A DNA stretch of 64,000 nt. Source: Halochromatium roseum (GTDB lineage: Bacteria; Pseudomonadota; Gammaproteobacteria; Chromatiales; Chromatiaceae). Below the pieces are notes generated by a model. It did not search any database, was not told the origin of the DNA, and was given only the letters and a program-made list of their open reading frames with translations. Location of the stretch: the NCBI RefSeq assembly GCF_016653315.1, contig NZ_NHSH01000070.1:1-64000 (forward strand), in the 5' to 3' direction. Below, in pieces: positions 1 through 9,236 of the stretch. The stretch's first letter is position 1; the number at the start of each line of letters is the position of its first letter. Position numbers and translations under genes: made by a program.

Positions 1-192
1 TCAATTATTAATAGGGTCGAATTATAACTTTTCAAGGTTAAGCTGTTGTTTTGAAAAAGCTTACTGAAAGAATGCTCGTCAGGTTACTGAAAAATAAAAA
101 AATATTATTTAGTCACAAGTCTATTATCCATTGTCAGTCTCAAACTGCTCGTTACTGTTGGTTGGCGAGCACCGTCCACGCTATACCCTTAG
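1..192. other. AT-rich non-coding flank of the ISKra4-type element
   Basis: This stretch is clearly richer in A and T than the rest of the window and I see no credible gene in it. A short open frame running from here into the insertion sequence has no recognisable protein content. It is probably the old target region next to the element that begins near position 193. Confidence 0.4.
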
Positions 193-1908
193 GGGTGCAA
201 CCTGCCGAGCGCGCCGACCGGCGCAGGAGCGGCTCCACTGCGAGGGTGGACAGGCCGGGGGAGAGTGAGGCCCTTGGGCAAGGCGGTGCTCACAGGCGTA
301 GGCTGATCAGGGCAACCATCCCGTTGAACCGCCACCGCCTGAGAGACCGCCTTGCTCAGTCTACACACGTCCACGCTCACCAGCCACGGCCCTCAACTGA
401 TGCGAGCAGATGCAAGCACTCGTCAGGTTCGTTGAAACATCACTCGAGGACACACGGGCAACCCATGAGGTTGAAGAAGGCTTGTGGCGCGGGGTCTTGG
501 CCTTGGGCCACAGCCTGCTGGGGGCCTTCTTTGCCGCCAGTGGTGACGGGGATGTCGGTGAGCAGCACCGCACCGCATGGAGCAGGGACGCGTGCTCAAG
601 CGCTTGGCACCGCGCCCGCGCCCCTATCGCAGCGTGTTTGGTGACTTTCAGCTCGAGCGCTTCGTCTATGGCCAACGCGAAGGCCAAGCCATCGAGCTCA
701 TTCCCTTGGATGCGCGGTTGCAGCTGCCCGAGACCTGCACCTCCTTTCTGTTGCAGTCCTGGAACGAACGGCTGATGATCGAGCAGCCCTACGCACAAAC
801 CAACGACCTGCTCGAGCGCGTACTCGAGGTGCGCCAATCGGTGCAGACACTGGAACGTCAGCAGGCCGGGTTGAGCACCTCCGTGGACGCCTTTTGGGCG
901 CGGCGGCCAGCGCCTGAGCCGGCTTCAGCCAACACCCTCGTGGTCAACACCGTCGATGTCAAAGGGGTGGCGATGCGCGCCAGCGAGACCCGGGGGGTGG
1001 GTGGCAAGAAGAAGATGGCCCTGCTGGGCAGCGTCTACAGCATCGCCCCGTTCGTGCGCACCCCGGACGCGGTACTCGAGGCGCTGTTTGCTGAGAAGAC
1101 CTCCGTGCTCAAGCCAGCGCCAACCGCGCGTCCGAAGCCGTTGCATAAAGCCGTGCGTGCGGGCCTGATCCGCGATGCCGAGGACCACAGCGGCGAGCAA
1201 GCGCGGATGATCTTCGACTGGATGCAGTATCAAAATCGGCTGCGCAATCCCGATGGCGCGCGGCACACAGTGGTGCTCATCGATGGGCAGTGCTCGCTGT
1301 GGCAGGCTGCCGCCACCCATCTGCCGGGCGAACATGTCACCGAGATCCTCGATGTCATTCATGTCGCCGGTTATCTCTGGGAGGCCGCCGAGGTCCTTGA
1401 GGACACGCCGGAACAGTGCCGTGCCTGGGTCAAAACCGCCCTGGGTCAGGTGCTCCATGGTCAGGTCGCTGACGTCCTCACCGACCTCGATGCACAGCGC
1501 AAGCCCCGCCGGGGCCGGGCGCGCAAACGCCTCGACAGCGTGTACACCTACCTCGATGTCAACCGCCAGCGCATGGCCTACGATGCCTACCTGGAGGCCG
1601 GCTTCCCGATCGCCGCCGGTGTCATCGAAGGCGCCTGTCGGCATCTGGTCAAGGATCGGCATGGAGCGCTCCGGCATGCGCTGGACCGTCCGGGTGCCCA
1701 CGCCATGCTGCAGCTGCGCAGCGTCGCGCTCAGCGAGCTGTGGGAGCCGTTTATGGACTTTCGCATCCACAGCGAGCTGTCGCGCCTTTATGGCGATCAG
1801 GCCGCTAACGATGATCAGGCCTTGCCGATCGCTACTTGAGGGCATGGGGCAACTCGGTGGCAAAACCGCGAATCAATCACTTGGCGGCGCGCTCGGCAGG
1901 TTGCACCC
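193..1908 (+). mobile_element. ISKra4-type insertion sequence, degenerate
   Basis: The element is bounded by a perfect 24-bp inverted repeat: 193-216 (begins gggtgcaacctgccgagc) and its exact reverse complement at 1885-1908. Outside these, both ends carry a less regular extension containing CCTTAG or CTAAGG, so the true ends may lie about 10 bp further out. It encloses a transposase of the ISKra4 family that is broken by indels. No target-site duplication could be confirmed by eye. The right end lies about 20 bp from the stop codon of the following hydrolase gene, so the insertion may have trimmed that gene. Confidence 0.8.
410..1839 (+). pseudogene. ISKra4 family transposase, frameshifted
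   Basis: The long frame from 577 (420 codons) carries family hallmarks: GGKKKMALLGSVYS, a likely catalytic Asp in VVLIDGQ, DVIHVAGYLWEAAEVL, and the acidic motif GVIEGACRHLVKDR. The N-terminal part (VRFVETSLEDTRATHEVEEG onward) lies in another frame from 410 to about 570, so a frameshift separates the two. A second lesion is a compensated pair: an extra base near 1660 and a missing base near 1690. Between them the main frame reads RHGALRHALDR, while the neighbouring frame reads the expected MERSGMRWT motif. Family members are usually one continuous protein of roughly 450-480 residues, so this copy is probably inactive. Confidence 0.75.
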
Positions 1909-1926
1909 TACCTTAGTAGGTTTCCA

Positions 1927-2886
1927 TTACTTTGCGCATCCTCCAGCGGCTTTAATCGTGACATGCCCAGTTAGATTATGAAATGCCGGTTCTCGTGCTG
2001 GGTGGATCTCTACTCTAACTCGGTGGCCAGCATCTTCCAAGGCGTTTGCAAAGGCCAATTGCAGGCTGAACGGCGTGATGCTGTCCTCGGGATTACCCAG
2101 GATGATCACCAAGCGCTCTGGATCATGGGTGATGTCCTGAAGATGGTCCAAAGGATCGTAGGGATCGGCCAACCCCGTTGTGTCGAAGCCTGTTCGCGGC
2201 CGTCGCCCCTTGGCCTTGCGGAGCATCTCGGCCCGTTTGAGCAGGTCATAGGCCCCGGAGCTCAAGGTTGCGCAGCGGATGTCGGTTCGGCCTAGCGTGA
2301 GCAAGGCTGCAGCCGCTGTGGCTCCACCGCTGTGGCCCGAAAGGACGAACTGCTGGATGCCGTAGCGCTCCTTGATCCGGTCTAATGCGGCGTTCAGTGA
2401 GTGGTATTCCTTGGGCTGGCGTCGCTGATGGTGATCGCCCGAGGAGCCGTAGGTGCCGGGACGGGCGACCACCACCACTGGAATCCCCGCTCTGCGGGTT
2501 TGTCGCGCCGCGTAGCCTTCTTGCGAGGATCGGGTGTTGTTGCGGATTTGATCCACTGGTTTGCGCATGACCCGATCTCGATCTCCGTAGAATTGCGCAA
2601 TGACGACGGGCGCGTTATGGATGTCATCGCCGGGAAAGTAACGGATGCATTCCTTTCCTTCTTCGTGTTCTACCCAGACAAATGTTGGTTCATCTGGGCA
2701 CAGGTTTTTTTCCGCCGGCCTGTTCCAGTCCAGCCATGTTTTTTCCTGCTCGGTGGCTAGGGCTGGCTGCTGGCTCAGAACAACAACGCTAAAGAGCAGC
2801 AGAAGTGCCAACGGATCAGCGAAGAAGTGTCTATAGCGTTTCAGCATCAGGGATTGTCGATGGCCGTAAACGAAAAGAGCAATCAT
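1927..2886 (-). CDS. Exported alpha/beta hydrolase
   Basis: The protein is up to 319 residues, with a hydrophobic N-terminal segment (ADPLALLLLFSVVVLSQQPALA) that looks like a signal peptide, so it probably acts in the periplasm or outside the cell. An alpha/beta-hydrolase core is indicated by the nucleophile elbow GHSGG (Ser about residue 186), a likely acidic residue in NPEDSIT and a C-terminal His in NLTGH. The substrate is unknown; an esterase, lipase or peptidase role is possible. The start may be the second Met (base 2847). Either start overlaps the end of the giant upstream gene, suggesting translational coupling. The C-terminus stops just before the insertion sequence and may be slightly truncated. 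Confidence 0.75.
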   Translation of the reverse strand: MIALFVYGHRQSLMLKRYRHFFADPLALLLLFSVVVLSQQPALATEQEKTWLDWNRPAEKNLCPDEPTFVWVEHEEGKECIRYFPGDDIHNAPVVIAQFYGDRDRVMRKPVDQIRNNTRSSQEGYAARQTRRAGIPVVVVARPGTYGSSGDHHQRRQPKEYHSLNAALDRIKERYGIQQFVLSGHSGGATAAAALLTLGRTDIRCATLSSGAYDLLKRAEMLRKAKGRRPRTGFDTTGLADPYDPLDHLQDITHDPERLVIILGNPEDSITPFSLQLAFANALEDAGHRVRVEIHPAREPAFHNLTGHVTIKAAGGCAK

Positions 2887-5800
2887 TGGTTCTGTACGCT
2901 AAAAACAAGGACTCGATCAAGACCCCAGCAACGTTTCGGGCCTGCCCAACCGTTGGGAAATGATGCAAGCTGAGATCGGGGTTGGTGTTGACCTCAATGA
3001 TGCTCCAGGCTTGTTTGTCAGGCGGCAGGGAGATGTCCTCGGCAACCAGGTCGATGCCGACATGAGGCGGATCGAACACAGCCTGTCGGGCCTTGACAGC
3101 GAGGGGCGCGAAGTCGGGATGGACGCTCTCGGTGACGTCCTGGCTGGTTCCGCCAACGCCGGTGTTGGCGACGGTGTCCAGTTGCACGGTGTGCCCAGCG
3201 TCAGGAATGGCGTTTGGATTCAGCCCTTGCGCCTGTAACTGGCGAAGTACGGAAGGGCCGAGAACAATCGGACATTGGGCTAGTCCGGGGTCTCCTTCGC
3301 GCTGGAGGTTTTGGGCGTCGACCAAGGCTTGAATGCTCCGTTGGCCGTCGCCGGTGATGTGAGCGGGAAGAATGTGCGCGGCGGCGACCAAGGTATTGCC
3401 GATGATAAACAGGCGATACAGCGCACCCGGTGCGTACTCCTCGACCAGGATCATCGTCGCCTTGGTCTGGACCGCGAGCGTCCAGGCGTCGTCGAAATGC
3501 TCGCGCTGGGTGACATTGGTGGTCACGCCTCGCCCCCAGGAGCCGGATTGGGGTTTGATCACGGCGGGAACGCTCTGGCGTTGAAGATAGGCCCAAGCGG
3601 GTGCTTGTTGGTCTGCACTGAAGGCCTGGCCATTGGGCGTCGGTAAGCCAGCCGCGCGGAGCAATTGCTTCGCCCATGATTTGTGCGTGTTGGTAGCCCG
3701 CCGCGCGACGATGCGAGTGCCAGGCGACATCGTCCGGTAAAACAGGCATTGGCCATCCGCATCAGCAATGCGAGTCAGCTTCGAGGCGAGTCGCTCTGCT
3801 TTTAATCCTCGGGATCGGGCGGCATGACACAATAATTGGACTTCCAGGCGACTGTCCAGGGCGAATGCCGTGTCCGCTGCTGGAGTGAACGCAGGGGCGG
3901 GCCGGAGGCAGGGCGGTTGGTCCGAAGGCGTTTGTTGCCGAGCCGGATCAAGGGCATAGTCGAGCACCTCGTTGGACAGATCCAAGGCCAGTCCCGAGGC
4001 TGGGAAAGCGAGATCGGCGATGGCAGGCTTGCCGTCGATATCCAGAATCACCGCACTCTGGCTGGCAAGGTCGCGTTCGGGCTCCTCACAGAGCAGGGAC
4101 ACGCAAGCCAAGTGCAACCCTGGAAAACAGTGCACGGCACGTTCGGCCAATGTCAGCAGCGAGGCATGGATGGTTTCGGTCAAGGCAACCGTGTCGCTGC
4201 CGTTGGCGATGCTGGCTACATGGGACAGTAGGATGCGGGTTCCTGGATCGGGAACGGCCTCCATGGCCCATCCTGATTGCGCGAGACCCTCTTGCTGGAC
4301 CAGCGGCCATCGGCTCAGCCAGGGGTTGCTGGCTCTGCGTTTAGTGCGCGCCTGGATCAAGCCCGCAACCGTATCGCGACCATTGCCAGTCAGCGTGATC
4401 GGCATACATTCATAAGCCCCAACTGCGCGTCCGCCCAGGACCATGACTCGGACATGGCGTGCCCGATCGGTGTGTTCGGCCTGGAAACGGATAAAGAATG
4501 CTTGGGCGGCGTGCAGGTTGCCAAAGACGGTCGCTTCCTGGGTTGGCAGTCCGTTCAGGTCGAGTAATTGCTTGCTGCGGCGCTTGTCTGCGGTGATGGT
4601 CGCAGCCAGGACGGAGTGATCCGGTGAGTTGCGTCGAAAGATCGCGCTTCGTCCATGCTGGGCGATCTCGACGTACCCGGCGGGATGTCGGGTGATCTTC
4701 AGGTCGCGACGGGCCGCAGCCTGCAACAGCAGGTCTTCGGTGAAAGCGAACACGGGAGCAGGCGCCCGGGATGGCGGCGGCGCGGACCGAGAGAGGGGGG
4801 CTGGGATGCCTGAGGCTGCCTGTTCGGCATCTCCTGGTTCAGGTTGGGTCAGCAGGTGCGGGATGGCTCCAAAATCCGACGCTCGGCGAGAGCCCTTGAT
4901 CAGGATCAGGTCACCGTCCTGGGCCAGGTCATGAAGATGGCGCACCACCTCTTGGGCCTGCGAGCAGTGCGGCCCCAAGCGATCGGCGGGCAGCTGCGCG
5001 CGCAGAAAGCGCATCTCCGGGCCATGCGTGATCACCTGCTCCACGCCGGTCGCGAGCAGCGGCTCGGCCAGCTCCTCATGCAGGGATTGGGCCTGTTCGC
5101 CGAGATGGACGATACGCCCGAGCACGGCGATTTTCCGTCCTTGCGCGGGGGGCGTCGCCTCCGCCAACACCTGGAAGGCGTTGAGCATGGAGAGGACCGT
5201 GGCGTTGTAGCTGTCGTCAATAAGGGTCACGAGGCCATGGCGGAGCCTGACGCTGTGATGCCGAAGACAGCCTGCGTTGGGCTCAAAATGCCGCAACGCC
5301 TCAGCGGCGTCTGAAAGATCCTTGTCCATCGCCAGGATCACGGCCAGGGCCGCCAAGGCATTGCGGACCATGCCCGGACTGGACAGGGGCAGGGTAAAGC
5401 GAAGGCGGCCTTGCGGGGTGTCCAGCGTGATGCGATGTTCAGTCATTCGGCCCGAGCGGCGGCTGTCCACGGCGCGTATCCGCAGCTGCGCGTTGCGACT
5501 TTCACCAACGACGAGGAGTTGCTGGGCATGCTGGGCCGCCTTGCCTCGGATCTCGTCGAAATAGGGCAAGTGCTCGCCGATCACGGCCACGGCGGGTCCG
5601 GTCAGACCATCAAAGATGTGCGACTTCCAGTGTGCCGTATCGGCGACCGAGGACACGCGCCGATCGGTCTGGGACAGGCCGATTTCCGTGATCACGGAGA
5701 TGGTTGGACGCATCAGGCGGGTGACCGGTCCACGCTTCATCCAGAGCGCGCTTTGGGCGACCTCGACGATGGCGGCCCTGTGCTCGGGATGCAGGCTGGC

Positions 5801-8800
5801 GAGGAGGGCGAGGGCATCGATACGGGTGTTGTAGTTGCCCTGGGTGGCTAGGACCGGATCGCCGAGGGTCGGGGTCGGTTCGGACAGCGCGGTCAGCATC
5901 TGTTGAAGCATGGCCACAGTGGTGGACTTACCCGCCGTGCCGGTGATGGCCACGAGAGGACCCGCATAGCGTTGTCGGGCTGCCAGGCCGAGTTCCATCA
6001 AGGCTTGGATCGGATCGGCCACCTGCAAGAGCGGGAAGTCTGCGGGCAATCCGGCCACGGGTCGGGAGACCATGGCGCCGGCGCAGTGCGGGGCCAGTGT
6101 CGGGAGTGCGTCGTGGCGATCGTAATCCCGTTTGGGGCGGGTGGATTGGGCATGGCGCTGGCGTTGCGCCAGATCGTGCGCGACGAAGAAAAACGGCTTG
6201 GGCAGTCGATCGATGTAGGAGCGTTGGTAGGCGGCGGAGCGCACGAACCAGCCCTCTGGCGGTGGCACCTGCCAGGTGCCGCCGGTCACCGCTTGGAGCT
6301 GGGCCGCGGTCCAGGTCTGCCCGGGCTGGCATTCTTGGATCGAGGCCGGAAAGTCGCTGCGGTAAGAAGGTGTTGTGGTGGAAGCGGGGGCTGATTCCAG
6401 CTCGGGAATGGCCATCCGCAGCACTGGACCGAGGTAGGGCGAAACGTCGGGATGCTGCCTGGACAGAATGCCAACCTCGATGCGCAGGTCCACATTGAGC
6501 AACTGCGACATCCGAGGCGCGCGCAAACCATAGTAGTCCCGGTAAATGACACCGGGCTGCCAGCGGCTGGTTGGAGCGAGCCAGTCGCAGGGATCATGGT
6601 CCATGCGTTTGCCCCAGACCGGGATGGTGCTGGGTTGGACCGGCACCCCGCGAATGTTCAGGCGGATGTCTTCCCGGATCGGAGCCTCGCAGCTCCAGAA
6701 GCTTTCCACCCAGAGCATCTGCCGGCGGGTGATCGTCTGCGGATCGACGCGCACTCCGAGCAGCGTCAGTGGCCCGAGACGAACCGGCGCGATCCGGGCG
6801 GCTTGTGGAACCTGGTCCACAGCGCCTGCCGCCGTGGTTGACGTCATGGACGGGTCCAGAACGCTCAGGTCATAACGAGTATAGGGCGCTTGCGGTAACC
6901 GGGTCTTGATGACGCGGCGAGGTGGCGAAAGGGTGATGGCCCCGGCATTCGTCGCGTCCGATGAGACCGGCGTGCCGAACGCCGAACAAAGCGCCGTGAA
7001 CTGATCGATGGTCTTGCGGGCGTTGCGTCCGGAGCGCTGGACCGAGTAGCCAAAGCCGATACCGATCGGAATGAAGCGGATCTGTTCGACGCCGTGGGGG
7101 CTGATGTCGAGGGCAAAGAGACCGCCGCGGTGCAGGGTGTTGCGCACGGAATCAAACAGCAGGTTGCCGGCATCGTAGAGAATCGGGCGCTGTCGATAGA
7201 GCTCGATTCCCTGCAGCCAATGGGCACTGCAGCCCAGCACCGCATCGGCGCCAGCGTCGATGATGGCTCGCGCCAAAGCCCGAGTGCGCGGCTCAGGCGT
7301 GTCGGCATGATTGCGGCCCCAGTGGACGCCCACCAGAACCACGGAGGCTTGGTCGCGAATCGCGCTGATGCGAGGGGCCAGGGTCGCTCGCCAGAGGTCC
7401 GGGAGGTCTGGGTCGAGATGCGCGCTTCCCGGACTGTCCTGGGTGGCTGCGAACTGGGGCTCCGTGGCGTCGAGGCTGAACAAGGCGACGTTCAGGTTCC
7501 CGGCCCGGCGCAACACCGGTTGCAGGGCTGCCTCCAGATGGGGGCCGGTGCCGGCGTGTCCGATGCCGACAGCGTCCAGCCAGCGGCCTTGTTCCAGTAA
7601 GGCCTCGGGGCCGTAATCCCCGCTGTGATTGTTGGCTGTCGCGACGATATCGATATGTGCGCCGGTCAAGATCCGTAGCATCTCCGGTCGAGCCCGGTAG
7701 TAATAGGGTGCTTTTTTGCTTCCCTTGAAGCCCTGCTCTCCGGCGGTGGCCACCACGCATTCCAGATTGGCGATGCGCAGGTCGGCGGTGCGCAAGGCGG
7801 GAATGCCACCCAGCACGTTTTCCGCGCCAATGCTGGCGGTCCGATAATGCTGTCTTCGGCCTAGATTGATATCTCCGGCCCAGATCACCGTGGCGCGATC
7901 GGTTCGGTAGGCCGGATCTGGGCTGCTCAAGGCGGCGTGACTGGGCTTGGTCGTTGGCGAGACCTGCTGGCGGGCTGAGGTTGCAGAGCTGGATTGCGAG
8001 AGGTTTTCTCCGTCCCACAGCCTGTAATGAGCGGACTGGGCCGCTTGGGTCATCTTGGCCAAGGAGGCGGGCGCTAAATCGGTCGGGTAAACAATCAGGT
8101 TGTAGAGCGGATGTTCCACCGGTTGCCAGACCCGCAGCCAGTGGCGCCGCGCCATGAAATTGACCGCGTTGACATCTCCTTGAATGAAAGCCTTCTCCAG
8201 CGTGCGCAGAAAAAGCAGATGGCTTGGCGCGCAGTTGGCGAACGCCTCCTGGTAGCCAACCTTCCATAAAAACAACACACCGTTCATACGCACCGCGAAT
8301 TGGCCAGCGATATCCTGGCCATCGGCCTCTAAAAAGTTCCAGTCCATCCAACCATCGCGAGCGAATTGCTTGGCAGCGGCGAGATATAACGGTGGATCGC
8401 CCGGCCGAGCCTGGATCGAGCTATTGCGCTCGCCCTTCCAGCCACTGTGTTCGACGGCCATGAACCGGGCGAAGTTATCCTCAATACTCCGCGAATCCTC
8501 TCGGCAGCGATAGGTCACCAGCGTGCGTTCCTTGAGCCGGCGTTCTTGGCGAAACAGCTCACGCCGGAACTTACTGCCCAAAGTGCTCAGAAATGCGCTG
8601 AAATCATTGGGCAGCGCGATGCGATGCTCCAGACCGGATTGCCGAAACATCAGGCTGAGCCTGTCCGGATGCTGCTGAAAAGCGGCGAAGATGGGTGATG
8701 TCGAGGGTACCTGACGCCAGCGCAGAATCGGTGGACCCGAGCTCATCGCGGATAAATGACGAAAGCAGGCTTGGAGAATCGCCGCTTGATTGGAGTGCGC

Positions 8801-9151
8801 TAGCAGATCAACGCGAACGGTATGGTACTCATCGACAGGGGCGCGGAAGTGGTGCTGAGCCCTGCCAAGTCCATGCGCCCGAAATCCCCCGACTAATGGC
8901 AAGACGCCGACCAGTCTTTGACCCTGGTAGGCAAGCAGGCAGCACATCTGCTCCGTGGGGTCGAGTTTGTGGCTGTAGAAGGCCTTTAGCCAGCCGTAAC
9001 TTTGGGTGGGGTAGGCGACAGGGCATTCATGGATCAAGCGATTCCATGCGCTGGCATGCGCATCCAGTTCAAGCGGATGGGTGGCTGCGATGACCTGGAG
9101 TTCCGTGTTGGGCGATATGGATATCTCATCGCAACGCTTCATGGCCGTCAC
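2831..9151 (-). CDS. Giant fusion: FemAB/GNAT, CapA, MurF-like ligase, two ATP-grasp domains
   Basis: This 2106-residue protein shows five recognisable modules. Residues about 20-385 resemble the BioF2/FemAB-like GNAT acyltransferases (SKFRRELFRQERRL; FAVRMNGVLFLWKVGY). Residues about 418-760 are a CapA-type metallophosphoesterase-like domain (GDINLGR near 424, NLECV, ANNHSGDYG, VGVHWG). A beta-rich linker of unknown fold follows. Residues about 1040-1440 are MurF-like: P-loop GTAGKSTT near 1070, carbamylation-type Lys in TAHWKSHIF, DDSYNA near 1311, KGSRRASDFG near 1418. Residues about 1490-1735 are an ATP-grasp-like domain that lacks its nucleotide-binding segment. Residues about 1790-2090 are an intact-looking CphA-like ATP-grasp (VIKPQSGSWGRGV near 1864, IIEVNTNPD). 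There is no signal peptide. Family knowledge suggests ATP-dependent amide ligation; the product is unknown. It lies downstream of a DUF2156-SET gene. Confidence 0.85.
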   Translation of the reverse strand: MTAMKRCDEISISPNTELQVIAATHPLELDAHASAWNRLIHECPVAYPTQSYGWLKAFYSHKLDPTEQMCCLLAYQGQRLVGVLPLVGGFRAHGLGRAQHHFRAPVDEYHTVRVDLLAHSNQAAILQACFRHLSAMSSGPPILRWRQVPSTSPIFAAFQQHPDRLSLMFRQSGLEHRIALPNDFSAFLSTLGSKFRRELFRQERRLKERTLVTYRCREDSRSIEDNFARFMAVEHSGWKGERNSSIQARPGDPPLYLAAAKQFARDGWMDWNFLEADGQDIAGQFAVRMNGVLFLWKVGYQEAFANCAPSHLLFLRTLEKAFIQGDVNAVNFMARRHWLRVWQPVEHPLYNLIVYPTDLAPASLAKMTQAAQSAHYRLWDGENLSQSSSATSARQQVSPTTKPSHAALSSPDPAYRTDRATVIWAGDINLGRRQHYRTASIGAENVLGGIPALRTADLRIANLECVVATAGEQGFKGSKKAPYYYRARPEMLRILTGAHIDIVATANNHSGDYGPEALLEQGRWLDAVGIGHAGTGPHLEAALQPVLRRAGNLNVALFSLDATEPQFAATQDSPGSAHLDPDLPDLWRATLAPRISAIRDQASVVLVGVHWGRNHADTPEPRTRALARAIIDAGADAVLGCSAHWLQGIELYRQRPILYDAGNLLFDSVRNTLHRGGLFALDISPHGVEQIRFIPIGIGFGYSVQRSGRNARKTIDQFTALCSAFGTPVSSDATNAGAITLSPPRRVIKTRLPQAPYTRYDLSVLDPSMTSTTAAGAVDQVPQAARIAPVRLGPLTLLGVRVDPQTITRRQMLWVESFWSCEAPIREDIRLNIRGVPVQPSTIPVWGKRMDHDPCDWLAPTSRWQPGVIYRDYYGLRAPRMSQLLNVDLRIEVGILSRQHPDVSPYLGPVLRMAIPELESAPASTTTPSYRSDFPASIQECQPGQTWTAAQLQAVTGGTWQVPPPEGWFVRSAAYQRSYIDRLPKPFFFVAHDLAQRQRHAQSTRPKRDYDRHDALPTLAPHCAGAMVSRPVAGLPADFPLLQVADPIQALMELGLAARQRYAGPLVAITGTAGKSTTVAMLQQMLTALSEPTPTLGDPVLATQGNYNTRIDALALLASLHPEHRAAIVEVAQSALWMKRGPVTRLMRPTISVITEIGLSQTDRRVSSVADTAHWKSHIFDGLTGPAVAVIGEHLPYFDEIRGKAAQHAQQLLVVGESRNAQLRIRAVDSRRSGRMTEHRITLDTPQGRLRFTLPLSSPGMVRNALAALAVILAMDKDLSDAAEALRHFEPNAGCLRHHSVRLRHGLVTLIDDSYNATVLSMLNAFQVLAEATPPAQGRKIAVLGRIVHLGEQAQSLHEELAEPLLATGVEQVITHGPEMRFLRAQLPADRLGPHCSQAQEVVRHLHDLAQDGDLILIKGSRRASDFGAIPHLLTQPEPGDAEQAASGIPAPLSRSAPPPSRAPAPVFAFTEDLLLQAAARRDLKITRHPAGYVEIAQHGRSAIFRRNSPDHSVLAATITADKRRSKQLLDLNGLPTQEATVFGNLHAAQAFFIRFQAEHTDRARHVRVMVLGGRAVGAYECMPITLTGNGRDTVAGLIQARTKRRASNPWLSRWPLVQQEGLAQSGWAMEAVPDPGTRILLSHVASIANGSDTVALTETIHASLLTLAERAVHCFPGLHLACVSLLCEEPERDLASQSAVILDIDGKPAIADLAFPASGLALDLSNEVLDYALDPARQQTPSDQPPCLRPAPAFTPAADTAFALDSRLEVQLLCHAARSRGLKAERLASKLTRIADADGQCLFYRTMSPGTRIVARRATNTHKSWAKQLLRAAGLPTPNGQAFSADQQAPAWAYLQRQSVPAVIKPQSGSWGRGVTTNVTQREHFDDAWTLAVQTKATMILVEEYAPGALYRLFIIGNTLVAAAHILPAHITGDGQRSIQALVDAQNLQREGDPGLAQCPIVLGPSVLRQLQAQGLNPNAIPDAGHTVQLDTVANTGVGGTSQDVTESVHPDFAPLAVKARQAVFDPPHVGIDLVAEDISLPPDKQAWSIIEVNTNPDLSLHHFPTVGQARNVAGVLIESLFLAYRTNDCSFRLRPSTIPDAETL

Positions 9152-9236
9152 TCAATCAGGATTGTCGATGCATGCGTCTTTCTCGTTCTGCTGGTCTTGT
9201 GCTTGGCAGATGCGCAGGCTTGGGTATTGATTGTTA

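Noticed and set aside
577-1839. An apparently intact 420-codon transposase
   Set aside because: Its N-terminal part lies in another frame and a conserved motif is replaced by a compensated frameshift, so I list it as a pseudogene.
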